DNA of 64,000 nt from Leguminivora glycinivorella (lineage: Eukaryota; Arthropoda; Insecta; Lepidoptera; Tortricidae): the NCBI RefSeq assembly GCF_023078275.1, contig NC_062984.1, positions 21,672,578 through 21,736,577 on the forward strand. The letters are read 5' to 3'. The notes beneath the pieces are model-generated. The model did no database searches, was not told the origin of the DNA, and was given only the letters and a program-made list of their open reading frames with translations. A program made the translations under genes and the position numbers. Every line of letters begins with the position of its first letter. Within the stretch, counting starts at the first letter, position 1. Below are positions 32,530-43,171 of this stretch, piece by piece.

Positions 32530-32770
32530 TATATAGCAGCTAACCGTGACACAAAAAGGAATATGGATGGCACACTATTCAAAGAGGGGAACGAAATAAC
32601 GCAACAATTGCTTTCGGCTGAAAACCGCAAAATGCAAGTCGTGGCTCCGAGCGCCCTGGAAACGGTCCGTTGAGGATGGACTACGAGCGACCGGGTCGAG
32701 CTGGAGCGAGACCACGAGGGTAGCTGAAGATAGGAAAGCGTGGCGCGAGCTCGTGAAGGCCCTTTACACC
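32530..32770 (+). pseudogene. LINE C-terminal-like fragment inside the hAT-like element
   Basis: The plus-strand frame reads RAPWKRSVEDGLRATGSSWS then RVAEDRKAWRELVKAL, the W...D..W..LV pattern of RTE/R1-like C-terminal tails. Too short for a clade call. It may have been captured by, or inserted in, the element. Confidence 0.5.
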
Positions 32771-32772
32771 TC

Positions 32773-32826
32773 TGTGGTGACGTAGGACTTCAAGATCTGT
32801 TGATCTTGAAGTCCTACGTCACCACA
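32773..32826. repeat. Perfect 25-bp hairpin with 4-nt loop
   Basis: The arm 32773-32797 (GTGACGTAGGACTTCAAGAT within it) is exactly complementary to 32802-32826 around TGTT. It lies directly after the LINE-like fragment. Confidence 0.9.
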
Positions 32827-33304
32827 TATTTTCAGCATAATATGAGAAGTATGAGAGCATATTGCTACGAGAATAATAAAATTCAAAGCTTAAAAATGAA
32901 CATTTTTAAAAGGTAACCAGTAATATTGTTGATTCAGCAATAGCAAATAATACTTACTAAGGTCAATTACTCTTGTTGGCTTTAATTTAGTTACTGTATT
33001 TTTTTTTAACCGATACTGGATATTTTTATACAGACTGAGAAAAGGTTAACGCTGACTTTTAATAGTTATGCTTACTTTATATGATTGTGATACTTTTTTT
33101 GTTCTTCTTTTCATGTAAAATAACACAATACAGGTTTTTTTTTAAATACTGATCTCATAACGCATGTATGTTTGTAGGTATATTATAATGTCCGCTCTTT
33201 ATCGTATCTTAATAGCTCTATAGGTACCTATTACTGTAAAACGTTACACTAATAATAATTTTGTTATCCTATCAAAGTTTCAAAAGAACGAAATAATTTG
33301 ATTT

Positions 33305-33808
33305 GCGACTGATTATTATAGTAAAATTTACTTGTTAACTGGTAAACAAGTTGATTTCTAAGCCTTTAAACTGTTGATTTATTAATCGTGATGCAAAATA
33401 CCATCATACTTGTCAAATTATGGTGAAAAAATGCAAAAAAGGCACTATTTGGGTACTTTTAGTCCTCAAGGCCAATCCGGCCGGATCCGGCCGGATCCGC
33501 CGGATTGGGGTCGAAATCCGGCCGGATCCGGCCGGATTGGGAATCGACCGGATTGCAATCCCTATTTGCGACTGATTATTAAAGTAAAATTTACTTGTTA
33601 ACTGGTAAACAAGTTGATTTCTAAGCCTTTAAACTGTTGATTTATTAATCGTGATGCAAAATACCATCATACTTGTCATATTATGGTGAAAAAATGCAAA
33701 AAGGCACTATTTGGGTACTTTTAGTCCTCAAGGCCAATCCGGCCGGATTGGGGTCGAAATCCGGCCGGATCCGGCCGGATTGGGAATCAGACCGGATTGC
33801 AATCCCTA
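33305..33808 (+). repeat. Tandem duplication of the hAT-like right end (about 2 x 250 bp)
   Basis: Two consecutive copies of a block that starts TTTGCGACTGATTATTA and ends ACCGGATTGCAATCCC. They differ mainly by the number of CCGGCCGGATC words near 33475-33540 versus 33735-33785. Confidence 0.85.
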
Positions 33809-33974
33809 GTTATAACTAATCCAGGATTTGACCGTCTGACGTAAAAAATTGACCAGTTACAATTGCCCCCCAGTCGAGATTTGACCCGCTGTACCTTATA
33901 AGATATAGATACGTAGCTCTCATACACGACGTACGTCTTATGAGACTTATGAATGAGCAAGGGTTTATTTTTTA

Positions 33975-34195
33975 CTATAAATGGGCTTAGTCCGTTTTCA
34001 CACTATCCGATCCGATATCGGATGTCGGAAGGATTTCCATAGAAAAAATCCAAGATGGCGCCTGTAATGTATGGAATATCGGTCTGACATCCGATATCGG
34101 ATCGGATAATGTGAAAACGCACTTGGCCACAGACTAGCCGAAGGCAAAGACGTGGCCTACGATGAGCTCGCCCTGAAGATGCCTGTTCACCCTTG
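33975..34195 (-). repeat. 3'-end fragment of the 14-17 kb LINE family, split by MITE
   Basis: ATAAATGGGCTTA then (after the MITE) TGGCCACAGACTAGCCGAAG and GCAAAGACGTGGCCTACGAT match the 3' UTR of the intact LINE at 14092-14200. No A tail remains. Confidence 0.8.
33990..34122. mobile_element. MITE inserted in a LINE 3' UTR
   Basis: 133 bp; GTCCGTTTTCACACTATCCG at the left is mirrored at the right (reverse complement GTGCGTTTTCACATTATCCG). The palindromic arms extend through GATCCGATATCGGATGTC. The exact target duplication could not be fixed. Confidence 0.85.
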
Positions 34196-34514
34196 ATTAA
34201 GTACTTGATCCCTTATTAGGTACTTATTGCTACAAAAAGTAATTTTGTGTTCAAATTATACTGAACCCTTTCAAATTTATACAATCCATTATTAAATCTA
34301 CCAGATATATTAACAAGATCCGTTCTAAGCAACAAGGTTCGATGAAGAAAAGCTGCTTTAGATATTGAGTAGATACTTAGTCAAGAGAGTATTAATAAAT
34401 ATTTCTTAATAAGTTAGAAGATCGGGAACTGATTGAGTATCGTACAAATCATTTATAACTTTTGAAGTCAGACAGAGAACGGCCATTTACAACGTACGAA
34501 TAAACAGGCTTAAT

Positions 34515-35065
34515 TTTTAGGGTTCCGTAGTCAACTAGGAACCCTTATAGTTTCGCCATGTCTGTCTGTCCGTCCGTCCGTCCGTCCGTCCGCGGATAAT
34601 CTCAGTAACCGTTAGCACTAGAAAGTTGAAATTTGGTATCAATATGTATATCAATCACGCCAACAAAGTGCAAAAATAAAAAATGGAAAAAATTGTTTTA
34701 TTAGGGTACCCCCCCTACATGTAAAGTGGGGGCTGATATTTTTTTTAATTCCAACCCCAACGTGTGATATATTGTTGGATAGGTATTTAAAAATGAATAA
34801 GAGTTTACTAAGATCGTTTTTTGATAATATTAATATTTTCGGAAATAATCGCTCCTAAAGGAAAAAAAAAGTGCGTCCCCCCCTCTAACTTTTGAACCAT
34901 ATGTTTAAAAAATATGAAAAAAATCACAAAAGTAGAACTTTATAAAGACTTTCTAGGAAAATTGTTTTGAACTTGATAGGTTCAGTAGTTTTTGAGAAAA
35001 ATACTGAAAACTACGGAACCCTACACTGAGCGTGGCCCGACACGCTCTTGGCCGGTTTTTTCCAG
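34515..35065 (-). repeat. Interspersed repeat P, full minus copy
   Basis: Starts AGGGTTCCGTAGTCAACTAG, has a (GTCC)n tract at 34570-34592, TACCCCCCCTACATG, then AGCGATTATTTCC complement, and ends CGTGGCCCGACACGCTCTTG with GCCGG. Matches 57755-58310 in inverse orientation. Confidence 0.85.
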
Positions 35066-35350
35066 TAGATGTAACACATTCGGCGTGATTCAGGTCCAGC
35101 GTCGAACACTCTGTAATCTGTCCGGCAAACCGTGCGCTGCATAAATTAGCCGTAGTTAAAAGCTCCATTTTATTGTACGGTCTAAGTGTTGAGTAATTTG
35201 CAGGCGAGGAATGAACCAACTTGCAGACGAGAAATAATATATGTACCAGGTAACCCCAGTCTAGACGCCATTAAGCTACATTTCATGGCGATCCTGCCAG
35301 TCGGGCTTCACCAGTCAGCCCCAATCTAGTCGCCGTCAAGCTACATACAG

Positions 35351-35455
35351 GCGAGGAATCAACCAACTTGCAGTCGAGGAATCAACCAACTTGTGGGCGA
35401 GGAACCAACCAACTTGCAGGAGAGGCATCAACCAACTTGTAGGCGAGGAACCAAT
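35351..35455 (+). repeat. 23-bp tandem repeat, four units plus a partial
   Basis: Units begin at 35351, 35374, 35397 and 35420, consensus GCGAGGAATCAACCAACTTG plus CAG. A single diverged unit is also present near 35199. The surrounding CAGTCTAGACGCC/CAATCTAGTCGCC duplication (about 35250-35335) suggests a higher-order repeat. Confidence 0.88.
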
Positions 35456-35459
35456 CGAG

Positions 35460-36735
35460 ACTTCGAATGACGATGCGTTACGTTCAAAAAAGGGATGGGA
35501 TACATCAATAATATTGAATTAAAGATTGGCACCTAAAACCTGCTGTGTCTGTGGCTGTAGGGATTGGAATAATACCGCGTATACTTTTAAACATATTTAA
35601 AGTAACCTAACACACTTAAAGCGTACTGTTTTTTTATTGGACACAATTGACAACATTTCATATCTTTGAGACTTTTTATTGTTTGGTTTGAAAGAACTCA
35701 ATATTAAAAGATACACCTATTTTTTTATTTTTCCAAAAACTGCTGTTTAAAAAATGCGAAAATCCCTTTTTATTACTACTTCGAGCAGAAAGAGCGTAAG
35801 TCACAGGCGTCAAGAACCAACTAAATGACGTCACATGTGTTGTTTCATACACCTAAGAAAACGACAAAAAATCATTTCTAAAAAAAAATTTTAACAGTCA
35901 CCTTAAACAGTCCGGTATGTCTGATTGTCAAGTGTCACTGTCAACCAATAGAGAATGATATGACCACGATCCATAGACTAAGAAATGAAATTTTTAATAT
36001 CTTTGCTACGAACGTTGATTGATAAGTGTCATTGTCAAACTCAAGTGCCATCCCAACTGGAAGATTTTTTGGTTACAGTGGCAGCTCTGAATCACTTATG
36101 TGACGTCACTTCCCCTTTAATTTTTTTTTAACTAAAGTGTGGAAAAAAAAATAAAAAATATATTTATGCGATCTACAGGCGTATATCTCGAAATGGTTTT
36201 CGATTTAGGGACATTGAAAATTTTAAAACGTCAATTGAGGCAAACTTTGCCAATGTCAAATGAGTTTCAAAAGAGGAATTAATTACATCAGGTGGGTGAT
36301 AAACGAACGAAGTGGTGTTCATTATTGCTCCGAATGAATTATTCGCTCACATCCATTACTTGGACTGAAGCGTTAATGGAAAGACCAAATGAATGGGCAA
36401 TGCCATGCGGCATGGACGCTTTGCCGAACCGAATCGTATGCGACTAATAGCGGGCCGTGGCATTTTAAATTGCACTCTGCTTTGAGACTGCAGTAAATCG
36501 GGTATTTTCGCGACAAGAATCACTAAAAACATATCTTTCACCACCCCAACTGGTAAAGGCTCTCTTTGCTATCTCTTGAAATTGTGTGAGCGCGTTTGAA
36601 TATTACATATAAACTCATTTCTGTTTCGTTTTGTTCAAAATATCGATTATTCGCAAAAATGACTTAAGTTAATAATAAAAAGGAGGCGCTTAAGCCCTTC
36701 TTGTAGTGTACGGAAGCCTTGCAACGCGAGTACAA
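35460..36735. other. No gene seen
   Basis: AT-rich. The short ORF 36356-36544 (minus) has no recognisable domain. Confidence 0.4.
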
Positions 36736-36739
36736 CTCG

Positions 36740-36990
36740 CACTTGTTTTTAATAGCCCATTTATGTGTCCCACTGCTGGGCAAAGGCCTCTCCCCGTGAT
36801 TTCCACAACTCCCGTTGGTGTGCTATTTCTGGCCTATTAATCATGAAGGTATCAAGGTCGTCCCGCCATCTCCGTCTGGGCCTGCCACGTCCGCGCTTAT
36901 TTTGAGGCATCCACTTGGTGGCTATGCTGGCCCACCTCTCCGGGTGCAAGCGGCAAACGTGGCCTGCCCAATCCCACTTTATATCATATA
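36740..36990 (-). pseudogene. RTE-type LINE, C-terminal fragment
   Basis: Minus-strand frame HPERWASIATKWMPQNKRGR, GRPRRRWRDDLDTFM and KSRGEAFAQQWDT, ending TAA, with upstream WDWAGHVCRL. This is the standard tail of RTE-like elements. The remainder of the element is missing. Confidence 0.75.
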
Positions 36991-37589
36991 AAAAGTAGGT
37001 TACTTAGTTTTTCCCAATCTCCTCTCCAGTGAGCCATATTATAAGTTTCCTATGTAATAAAAGTAGTACCAATCGATCTGTATTATTTCAGGACGCATGC
37101 AGCTCATGCATATTCATATTTCGCTTCCGCTTTTGTATTCTGCGCCAAAACTTCTGCCTCGGTAACAAACTTCATTTCGCTGCTGCATACGCGCTTACTG
37201 ACTAAATGAGATCAAGAAGCCAATTTGTACGTATATGTGTAATACCTGGCCAAATGCACAAACGATCACTATAATGTGGTCTAAGGAAATGATAATTGTA
37301 CGTCCGTGATGGAAAAACTGTTGGTTGTTCCTAATTATAGTATTGTATGGTATTGTAAAGAACTTTGTACACAGATATATAATAAATTACAACTTATCTT
37401 ATCAAAACTGAGGCTAATGTTACTAGATTTCACCTGCTACTCTTATTAACCAAATGTTCTGAAAAGTCTGGAAAATAAGTTAAGAATTTTCCCTCTGTCA
37501 GACCCGTATCAAGGGAATCTCTTTTGGCCCTGTCTTATCTTGTCGGATCCTGAATGAAACTAGGACTGATTTGCACGGATACTTAATAT
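36991..37589. other. No gene seen
   Basis: No ORF or repeat recognised apart from AT-rich sequence. Confidence 0.35.
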
Positions 37590-37840
37590 GGTACGGCTAC
37601 ACACATCGCGATAGAATGATCGTGATGTACCTCTGCCACACACTCGACGAGCGGCGAGGGAAGTAGCGAGGGAAGTAGCGAGGGAAGTAGGCAGAGGCAT
37701 AGTGTGGCCGCGCTACTCGTCATGCCGCTCGTCATGCCCACCGCTCCCTATTTTGTCGGTTTTTTGGCGAGAGTCAAAGGGCCGGCAACAAGCTAGTGCG
37801 ATAATCGCGCGAGCGTTACCGCGATGTGTGTTGCCGTACC
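37590..37840. mobile_element. MITE with GGTACGGC..ACACATCGCG ends and internal 12-bp repeats
   Basis: GGTACGGCTACACACATCGC at the left is mirrored by GCGATGTGTGTTGCCGTACC at the right. Inside are three perfect tandem copies of GCGAGGGAAGTA (37654-37689). Non-coding. Confidence 0.82.
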
Positions 37841-38315
37841 AATAGAGAATATCAATCACATGCCTAAAATCATTAACAAAAAAACCCAAACACACGCCAA
37901 TGATCAATGAAGCACGAAAACAATAGACATTTTGATTTATCCCGCTTGTGTTGCCGAAGTTCCAGGCACAATCAATCTGCTCCGACTTTACTGTACTCTT
38001 GTTCCTTTTTCGAGCCGTTCAATCGTCTGGCTATTTAACCTTATTCCCTTTGTCTTTGAGAAAACAAATTTGATTGTGCTGGCAAAGTAAACGGTGTATT
38101 TTTGTCTGAAAGTTATTATTCATTTGTGTATTACTACTAGAATTTGACACCAAAAATATTTCATTTCACCTTGATCAACTGCTATAATTGGTAAAAACGG
38201 GATGAAAAGAAAATGCTGACTTATTTTTTCCGTTGGTTGGAACTTAATCCCAATGTGATTTATAAAGGACATATTCCATTTTTTGGAAATTATGAATTAA
38301 AAGACAAAGAATAAC
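37841..38315. other. No gene seen
   Basis: AT-rich with no supported feature. Confidence 0.35.
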
Positions 38316-38321
38316 TTTTTT

Positions 38322-38452
38322 ATGAAATAAAACTATGGAAACGGATTAAATCGCGTATAATGAATTTAAAATACATCCCGACGTTTCGAACTCTTTACAG
38401 CGTTCGTGGTCAACGGGTGACGATTTAATCCGTTTCCATAGTTTTATTTCAT
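38322..38452. mobile_element. Foldback MITE with perfect 32-bp arms
   Basis: Arm 38322-38353 (starts ATGAAATAAAACTATGGAAA) is perfectly complementary to 38421-38452. The interior has ATCCCGACGTTTCGAACTCT. A partial relative occurs at 57665-57700 (ATAGTTACTCATGAAATAAA). Confidence 0.88.
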
Positions 38453-38454
38453 GA

Positions 38455-39145
38455 GTAACTATCGCGGTAACCGAAGACAATAATAAGTTTTTTGTATGTT
38501 TTACCTAAATCGTGTTACAAAGGAAAAGCTACCTTTATTTCTTCAATAATTTGGTTAAAATTTCAGTGGCTCAAAATGTATATGGTTGGCAGGACGAGGA
38601 TATTAAGGATCACCTATTCAAAATGACTTTTTGACTTTGAATTACTTAAGCGCCTTAAAAATATCACAAATCATTTTAATTAAAGTATCAAATGATTTCT
38701 CAGTGATGAAATTTTAGCTCAATTTATTGTACCTAACAATAGTAGCGGATGAAACAACGCACCAATAGTAGTAGACTTTTTATTTTAGGCAACAGAGAGG
38801 CGTGAGTCAAAACCTCTGGTTTAGAGGATAAGAAAACTTGCATTTCCGTATTTTATGAAATGCTGAATTTTTCATTAAATCTGTCACCTTCCTTACGAAT
38901 TTCGATGCCCCCTCCCGCCAAAGATCTCCAAGACGTCGAGCGATTAATTATCGTTGGCAGCTCGTCACTCTGATTGATTACAGTATTATCTTGTTTGTGA
39001 CTTGGCTGATGTCGGAATTGTATCACGGTCTAGATGCTCAACTTTATTGTCGTTCAATTAGCGTACTATTTTATTGGCTGAGAGAAAACTTAAGAGACGA
39101 TTTTATAACACACACACACACTTAGGTTTTTTTTAATTTTTTTTT
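38455..39145. other. No gene seen
   Basis: AT-rich intergenic sequence. A short (AC)n run occurs at 39109-39120. Confidence 0.35.
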
Positions 39146-39149
39146 TTTA

Positions 39150-39360
39150 TAAGGTACTGGCAGAATACACGCGATGTGGCTTGCCACATCACAACGCTGA
39201 GCCAGCGCCTTTTGTACCACGACACATGTTTCTTTATAATGTTTTTGTTTCTTTTTTTCTTTGGTTAGTTAAGTTAAGCGGTGTACTCACATTTCTTTTT
39301 TTCCTGTTTATGTTGTGTTGTGGATACGAATAAAGTTACTTATCTATCTATCTATCTATA
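39150..39360 (+). repeat. Retroelement 3' end with (TATC)n tail
   Basis: Contains the hairpin GATGTGGC/GCCACATC, CAACGCTGAGCCAGCGCCTT, an AATAAAG signal and a (TATC)n tract at 39341-39359. Probably a LINE 3' UTR or SINE; only one copy is in the window. Confidence 0.5.
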
Positions 39361-39569
39361 ATGCTACTTCGGTAATAAATAGCCTTGTGTCTCTTTATCA
39401 TTAATTGCTTAAGTATTATTGACAGTTTTAAGCGTAAGATTTAGGATTGCGACCTTTGGGTCATTAAACATTATCATACAAATAAATTCCCTCGAACACT
39501 CCGGCTGTGGAATGACCTCATGTCGAGTCGAGGTATTCCCGATGAACTACAGTATGTGGTTCTTCAAAA

Positions 39570-39710
39570 AAGGAGTGTACAAGTTTCTAATGGGTCGGCA
39601 ACGCGCATGTGACACCCCCCTGAGTTGCAGGCGTCCATAGGTTACGGTGACCGCTTTCTATCAGGCGGACCGTATACCAGTTTGCCACCGACGTGGTATT
39701 AAAAAAAACT
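39570..39710 (+). repeat. LINE/SINE 3'-end fragment
   Basis: Segment AATGGGTCGGCAACGCGCAT, GTGACCGCTTTCTATCAGGC then ACGTGGTATTAAAAAAAA, a diverged relative of the A-tailed fragment at 28086-28250. Confidence 0.5.
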
Positions 39711-39759
39711 AACGTTTCCTCTTACTAGAAGTACTAGAACATAATATATACCACGTGTT

Positions 39760-39955
39760 GCCAACTTGGGTTAAATTGTGGCATAGGCGAGAGGCTGGCA
39801 ACCTGTCACTGCAGTGTCGCAGTTTCGTTTTCTTTCGACCCCTTGTTTGCCAAGAGTGGCACTGAAGCTTTAGTGGTTTCATGTGCTCTGCCTGCCCCTT
39901 TGTGGGATGCAGGCGTGATTGTGTGTATGTGTGTATGTATGTATGTGTTGCCAAC
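39760..39955 (+). repeat. Interspersed repeat S, plus copy
   Basis: TGGGTTAAATTGTGGCATAG, GTTTCATGTGCTCTGCCTGC and GGGATGCAGGCGTGATTGTG, with (TATG)n tail. Same family as 2855-3160. Confidence 0.8.
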
Positions 39956-40676
39956 TTTTCAATCTATAAATTCTCTTAAATGTCAAGGAGAACCTCCCTT
40001 GTATGGAGTCGTATTATCGGCAGATATATCATGTTTCCGACGTTAAAGATGATTTATGTACGCTCTGAGATAACAATTCAAATCAACATAAGGATGTCGG
40101 CAAACCTATCGACGCGGAATCTGCTCTAGCCGACTAAAATCGCTCGTTGGTATGAAGACGCTTACGCGTCGTCGTCGTTGAACGCATGCGTACGCATATT
40201 CATACTAGAGCATTACTTTTTTTTTTGCCACTTTTATGAAGTGTGATATTTTTGAAAAAAATATGCTATAGTAACTCAGAATTACTAGCTTTTTCAATTC
40301 TAGTAGTTAAAAAAATTGTCCCATACGATTTTTTCTTATTTTGTTACCATTTTCCGTACATGTTGTATGGGGTAACAAAAGAGGAAAGTAACAAAAATGT
40401 ATGGAAATCCTGGGACACTTTTTGTCTCCCAGTGTGATTGAAAGTAAGTACTCGTGATTCTGAGTACAATTGACCTAAAATTCCCTAAAACAAACAAAAA
40501 AAATTTTATTGGCAACAAAAAAGCAATGCTCACGAACGAACGATATTTGGTCGGCGAAAGCAGACTCCGGATAGGTTTGGGGGTGTGTTACCCCCACAAA
40601 TGTTACGTGAGCATTTCGTCCAGTATAAAACGATTTTCATCTTGTTTAGACCCCCGTAGATAATAACATTTTATGA
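39956..40676. other. No gene seen
   Basis: AT-rich. Contains the palindrome TGGGGGTGTGTTACCCCCA at about 40579-40597. The ORFs present have no recognised domains. Confidence 0.4.
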
Positions 40677-40862
40677 ATTACTAGCTTTTGCCCCCGGCTT
40701 CGCTCGCGTTGAAAAGAGATGAAAAGCAGCCTATATCACTCTCCTTCCCTTCAATCTCCACTTTTAAAAAAACACGTCAATTCGTCGCTCCGTTTTGCCG
40801 TGAAAGACGGACAAACAAACAGACACACACACTTTCCCATTTATAATATTAGTATGGATGAC
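40677..40862 (-). repeat. Interspersed repeat A, minus copy
   Basis: TTACTAGCTTTTGCCCCCGG, GGACAAACAAACAGACACAC and CCCATTTATAATATTAGTAT; the reverse of 17866-18035. Confidence 0.85.
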
Positions 40863-40927
40863 CAAGCTTCGATATAAGAGAAAGAGATGTTAATTCAGTT
40901 TTAGTAAGTGGAACGTGTGCAACTACT

Positions 40928-41450
40928 TTTTCTCAAACACGGTATGAAATATTGATGTTATGTGCCTTATAATTGGCAGAGAAGTATGACGTTGCAGGTG
41001 CGGCTAGGACGATTGATAGATAATGGAATTTCATACAAACCTTGCAGGCCAAGGCCGGCAAAGTCCTCTTTTTTAATTTCCAAACACAGATAATTGTGAC
41101 ATAACATCCAGGTATTTAGCCAATTAAAAAAAAAACTATAAGGGGCTTTATAGACGTGCCGACTGCAACTGGTACGGGCCCTAGACAATATTTGATTTTG
41201 GGTGCGTTTTCATACAAAAAAATTTTTTTTGATTTTTTATAAGCGTATACGGGGTATCAAAGGGGAACGAAAATTCGATTATTTTTGCGCTACGACGCAC
41301 CGTTTACGAGATACAGCCATCCAAAGTTACTATTTTCAGTAGACTTTATTTATTTCATATTCATACCATGTTTGAGAAAAGCACTATACATACCTCGGCG
41401 GGAAATGGGGTTGCCCGCCTCAGACCTCTGTAGTAATGTACTATAATTAC
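40928..41450 (+). mobile_element. TIR element and flank, copy 1 of a direct repeat pair
   Basis: Starts TTTTCTCAAACACGGTATGA; the mirrored end ACCATGTTTGAGAAAA is at 41365-41380. Similarity to the second copy at 46006 continues about 70 bp past that point (CCTCGGCGGGAAATGGGGTT). No transposase ORF. Confidence 0.75.
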
Positions 41451-41900
41451 AGGTAGGATAACAAATAAATTTAGCAAGAGTTTTATTACAAAAACATAAT
41501 ATTATGTTCACCATAAAACAAACGTGATATATTATGTTTGATCATAATTCGGGCATGTTACACAAATATTGTTTATTTATATTGAACAAGCTCGCTCATC
41601 GTGGTTTGTTATTGTTAAATTATCACAAACAAATTTGTTCACGGAAAAACGAATTTTAAATAAATTTTCTATATTTACGGTAAACAGACCGTTATTTTAT
41701 AATAACGACATGTTGTCTCTGTTACCTACTGTTTACAAAATGTTACTGACATTGGTACTGAATAATTATAATATTATATTAAAATGATTGTTAACTCAAA
41801 ACAATAATTTCCAATAAAACTAGTACCCACGCAGACATACAATTCTGAGATTAATAGAAATCACAGATTATATTTATTCTTCTTAAATAACTACTCATAG
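41451..41900. other. No gene seen
   Basis: Very AT-rich. The 72-codon ORF 41569-41787 has no recognisable feature. Confidence 0.4.
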
Positions 41901-41904
41901 TTAG

Positions 41905-41955
41905 TAATGTAGAAATTGCAGAACATTCCCAAAAAGCGGAAACATTCTTGAGAAT
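41905..41955 (+). repeat. Repeat R fragment
   Basis: Short terminal piece, TGTAGAAATTGCAGAACATT then CCCAAAAAG. A similar piece is at 44575-44612. Confidence 0.45.
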
Positions 41956-41984
41956 TTAAATTAAATATATAAATACATACGTAC

Positions 41985-42137
41985 GTATGTATACACATAG
42001 AAAACATCCATGACTCAGGAACAAATAATATCTGTGCTCATCACGCAAATAAATGCCCTTACCGGGATTCGAACCCGGGACCGCGGCTCAGCAGGCAGGG
42101 TCACTGTGCTACCGACACAGCCAGACCGGTCGTCGAT
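41985..42137 (-). mobile_element. tRNA-derived SINE, minus copy
   Basis: Reverse complement of 22487-22640. B box complement GGATTCGAACC at about 42065-42075; head ends CCAGACCGGTCGTC. The A-box side carries a small duplication (TGTGCTACCGACACAG). Confidence 0.85.
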
Positions 42138-42297
42138 GTATGTCTAATTGTCTAGGTTCCTGCACTAATTAATTAGGTGCAGGCACTGTGAGACTGCATT
42201 GTTGTGTGAATATTGCGCTCGCTGCACGCCGTCTATCAAACGGGAATTCTAGGTGCTGTGATGATGTTTAGTTAACACTAAACATTGTTTTACTGAA

Positions 42298-42446
42298 GGT
42301 ATTACACATACATACATACAATCACGCCTGTATCCCATAAAGGGGTAAGCAGAGCACACGAAACTACCAAAGCTTCAGTGCCACTCCTGGCAAATAAGGG
42401 GTTGAAAGAAAACGAAACTGAAACGAAACAAAACTGTGTGTGTGTA
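42298..42446 (-). repeat. Interspersed repeat S, minus copy
   Basis: (CATA)n, AATCACGCCTGTATCCCATA, AGGGGTAAGCAGAGCACACG and CAGTGCCACTCCTGGCAAAT. It abuts a MITE at its 5' side. Confidence 0.8.
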
Positions 42447-42678
42447 AAGCTAGGAACATACTACGCGGACGTCCGTCGTAAAACGACCGCGACCGCGACC
42501 TATCAGTGTGCACGGAACAAAACATCCAGAGAGCCAGATTTCGATCGGACGTCCGTGCGCTCAAGGCCACGTCCGCGTCCGTCGACCGATAGTTTGCACG
42601 GTTATGTGTATTTCCATTGTCCAGATTCCCGTCCGCGGTCGATTTACGACGGACGTCCGCGTAGTGTGTTCCTAGCTT
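42447..42678. mobile_element. MITE with AAGCTAGGAACA..CTACGCGGACGTCC ends
   Basis: 232 bp. Left AAGCTAGGAACATACTACGC and right (reverse complement AAGCTAGGAACACACTACGC) match at all but one of the first 20 bases, and the arms continue through GGACGTCCGTCGTAAA. Flanked by CTGTGTGTG-like sequence on both sides, possibly the target duplication. Two ORFs across it are palindrome artefacts. Confidence 0.9.
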
Positions 42679-43171
42679 CACTGTGTGTGAAGGTATTAAT
42701 TAGCGATATACTTACTCATCTTTATGCTCTAATTAAATAAAGTACTTGGGCGAAAGTTATTGTATTTTGAGTTTAATAATGCCAAAGAAAATGCGCATGA
42801 AAACAGCTAGGCTACTGCTTAGCAGTAAGCTACTTAGATCGATTTTTAACCCCCGAAAACCCCCATATAACAAAGTGTGCCCAGACAGGGTGTCATGGAA
42901 GCTAATTGTAAACTATAACATCCTATGTACATAACTTTTACAAATTAACATCTTATCTTATCTTCAAAATTATAACAAATATCTCAGCATCTTGACCTGT
43001 GAACAACGCAATCTCAGCTCGGTCGCGGCTGCACCGCAAATGTACTTCGGCAGCAATATCGCCCGCGCGTGACACACTGCACATTCTGGACACCCGCAGT
43101 ACACAGTATACTCTGCTGATGCACACTCTTTTTGGAGCAGGAAGATTAAAAATACAAAATTCAAGTGCAAA
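42679..43171. other. No gene seen
   Basis: Short ORFs on both strands near 42953-43213 are weak and extend into the long inverted repeat. No domain recognised. Confidence 0.4.

Larger units (their letters stand above)
32094..33808. mobile_element. Non-autonomous hAT-like element, 1715 bp
   Basis: Termini TAGGGATTGCAATCCGGT/ACCGGATTGCAATCCCTA are flanked on both sides by the same 8-mer GTTATAAC (32086-32093 and 33809-33816). An 8-bp duplication and TAGGG-like ends fit the hAT superfamily. Both ends are packed with CCGGATCCGG words. A second copy of the left tip lies at about 32275, and the right end is tandemly duplicated (33565-33808 repeats 33305-33560). No transposase ORF is present. It carries captured LINE-like sequence and a perfect hairpin. 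Confidence 0.85.

Noticed and set aside
42364..42740. Overlapping ORFs of 105 and 120 aa on opposite strands
   Set aside because: They span a palindromic MITE and are mirror images of its two arms.
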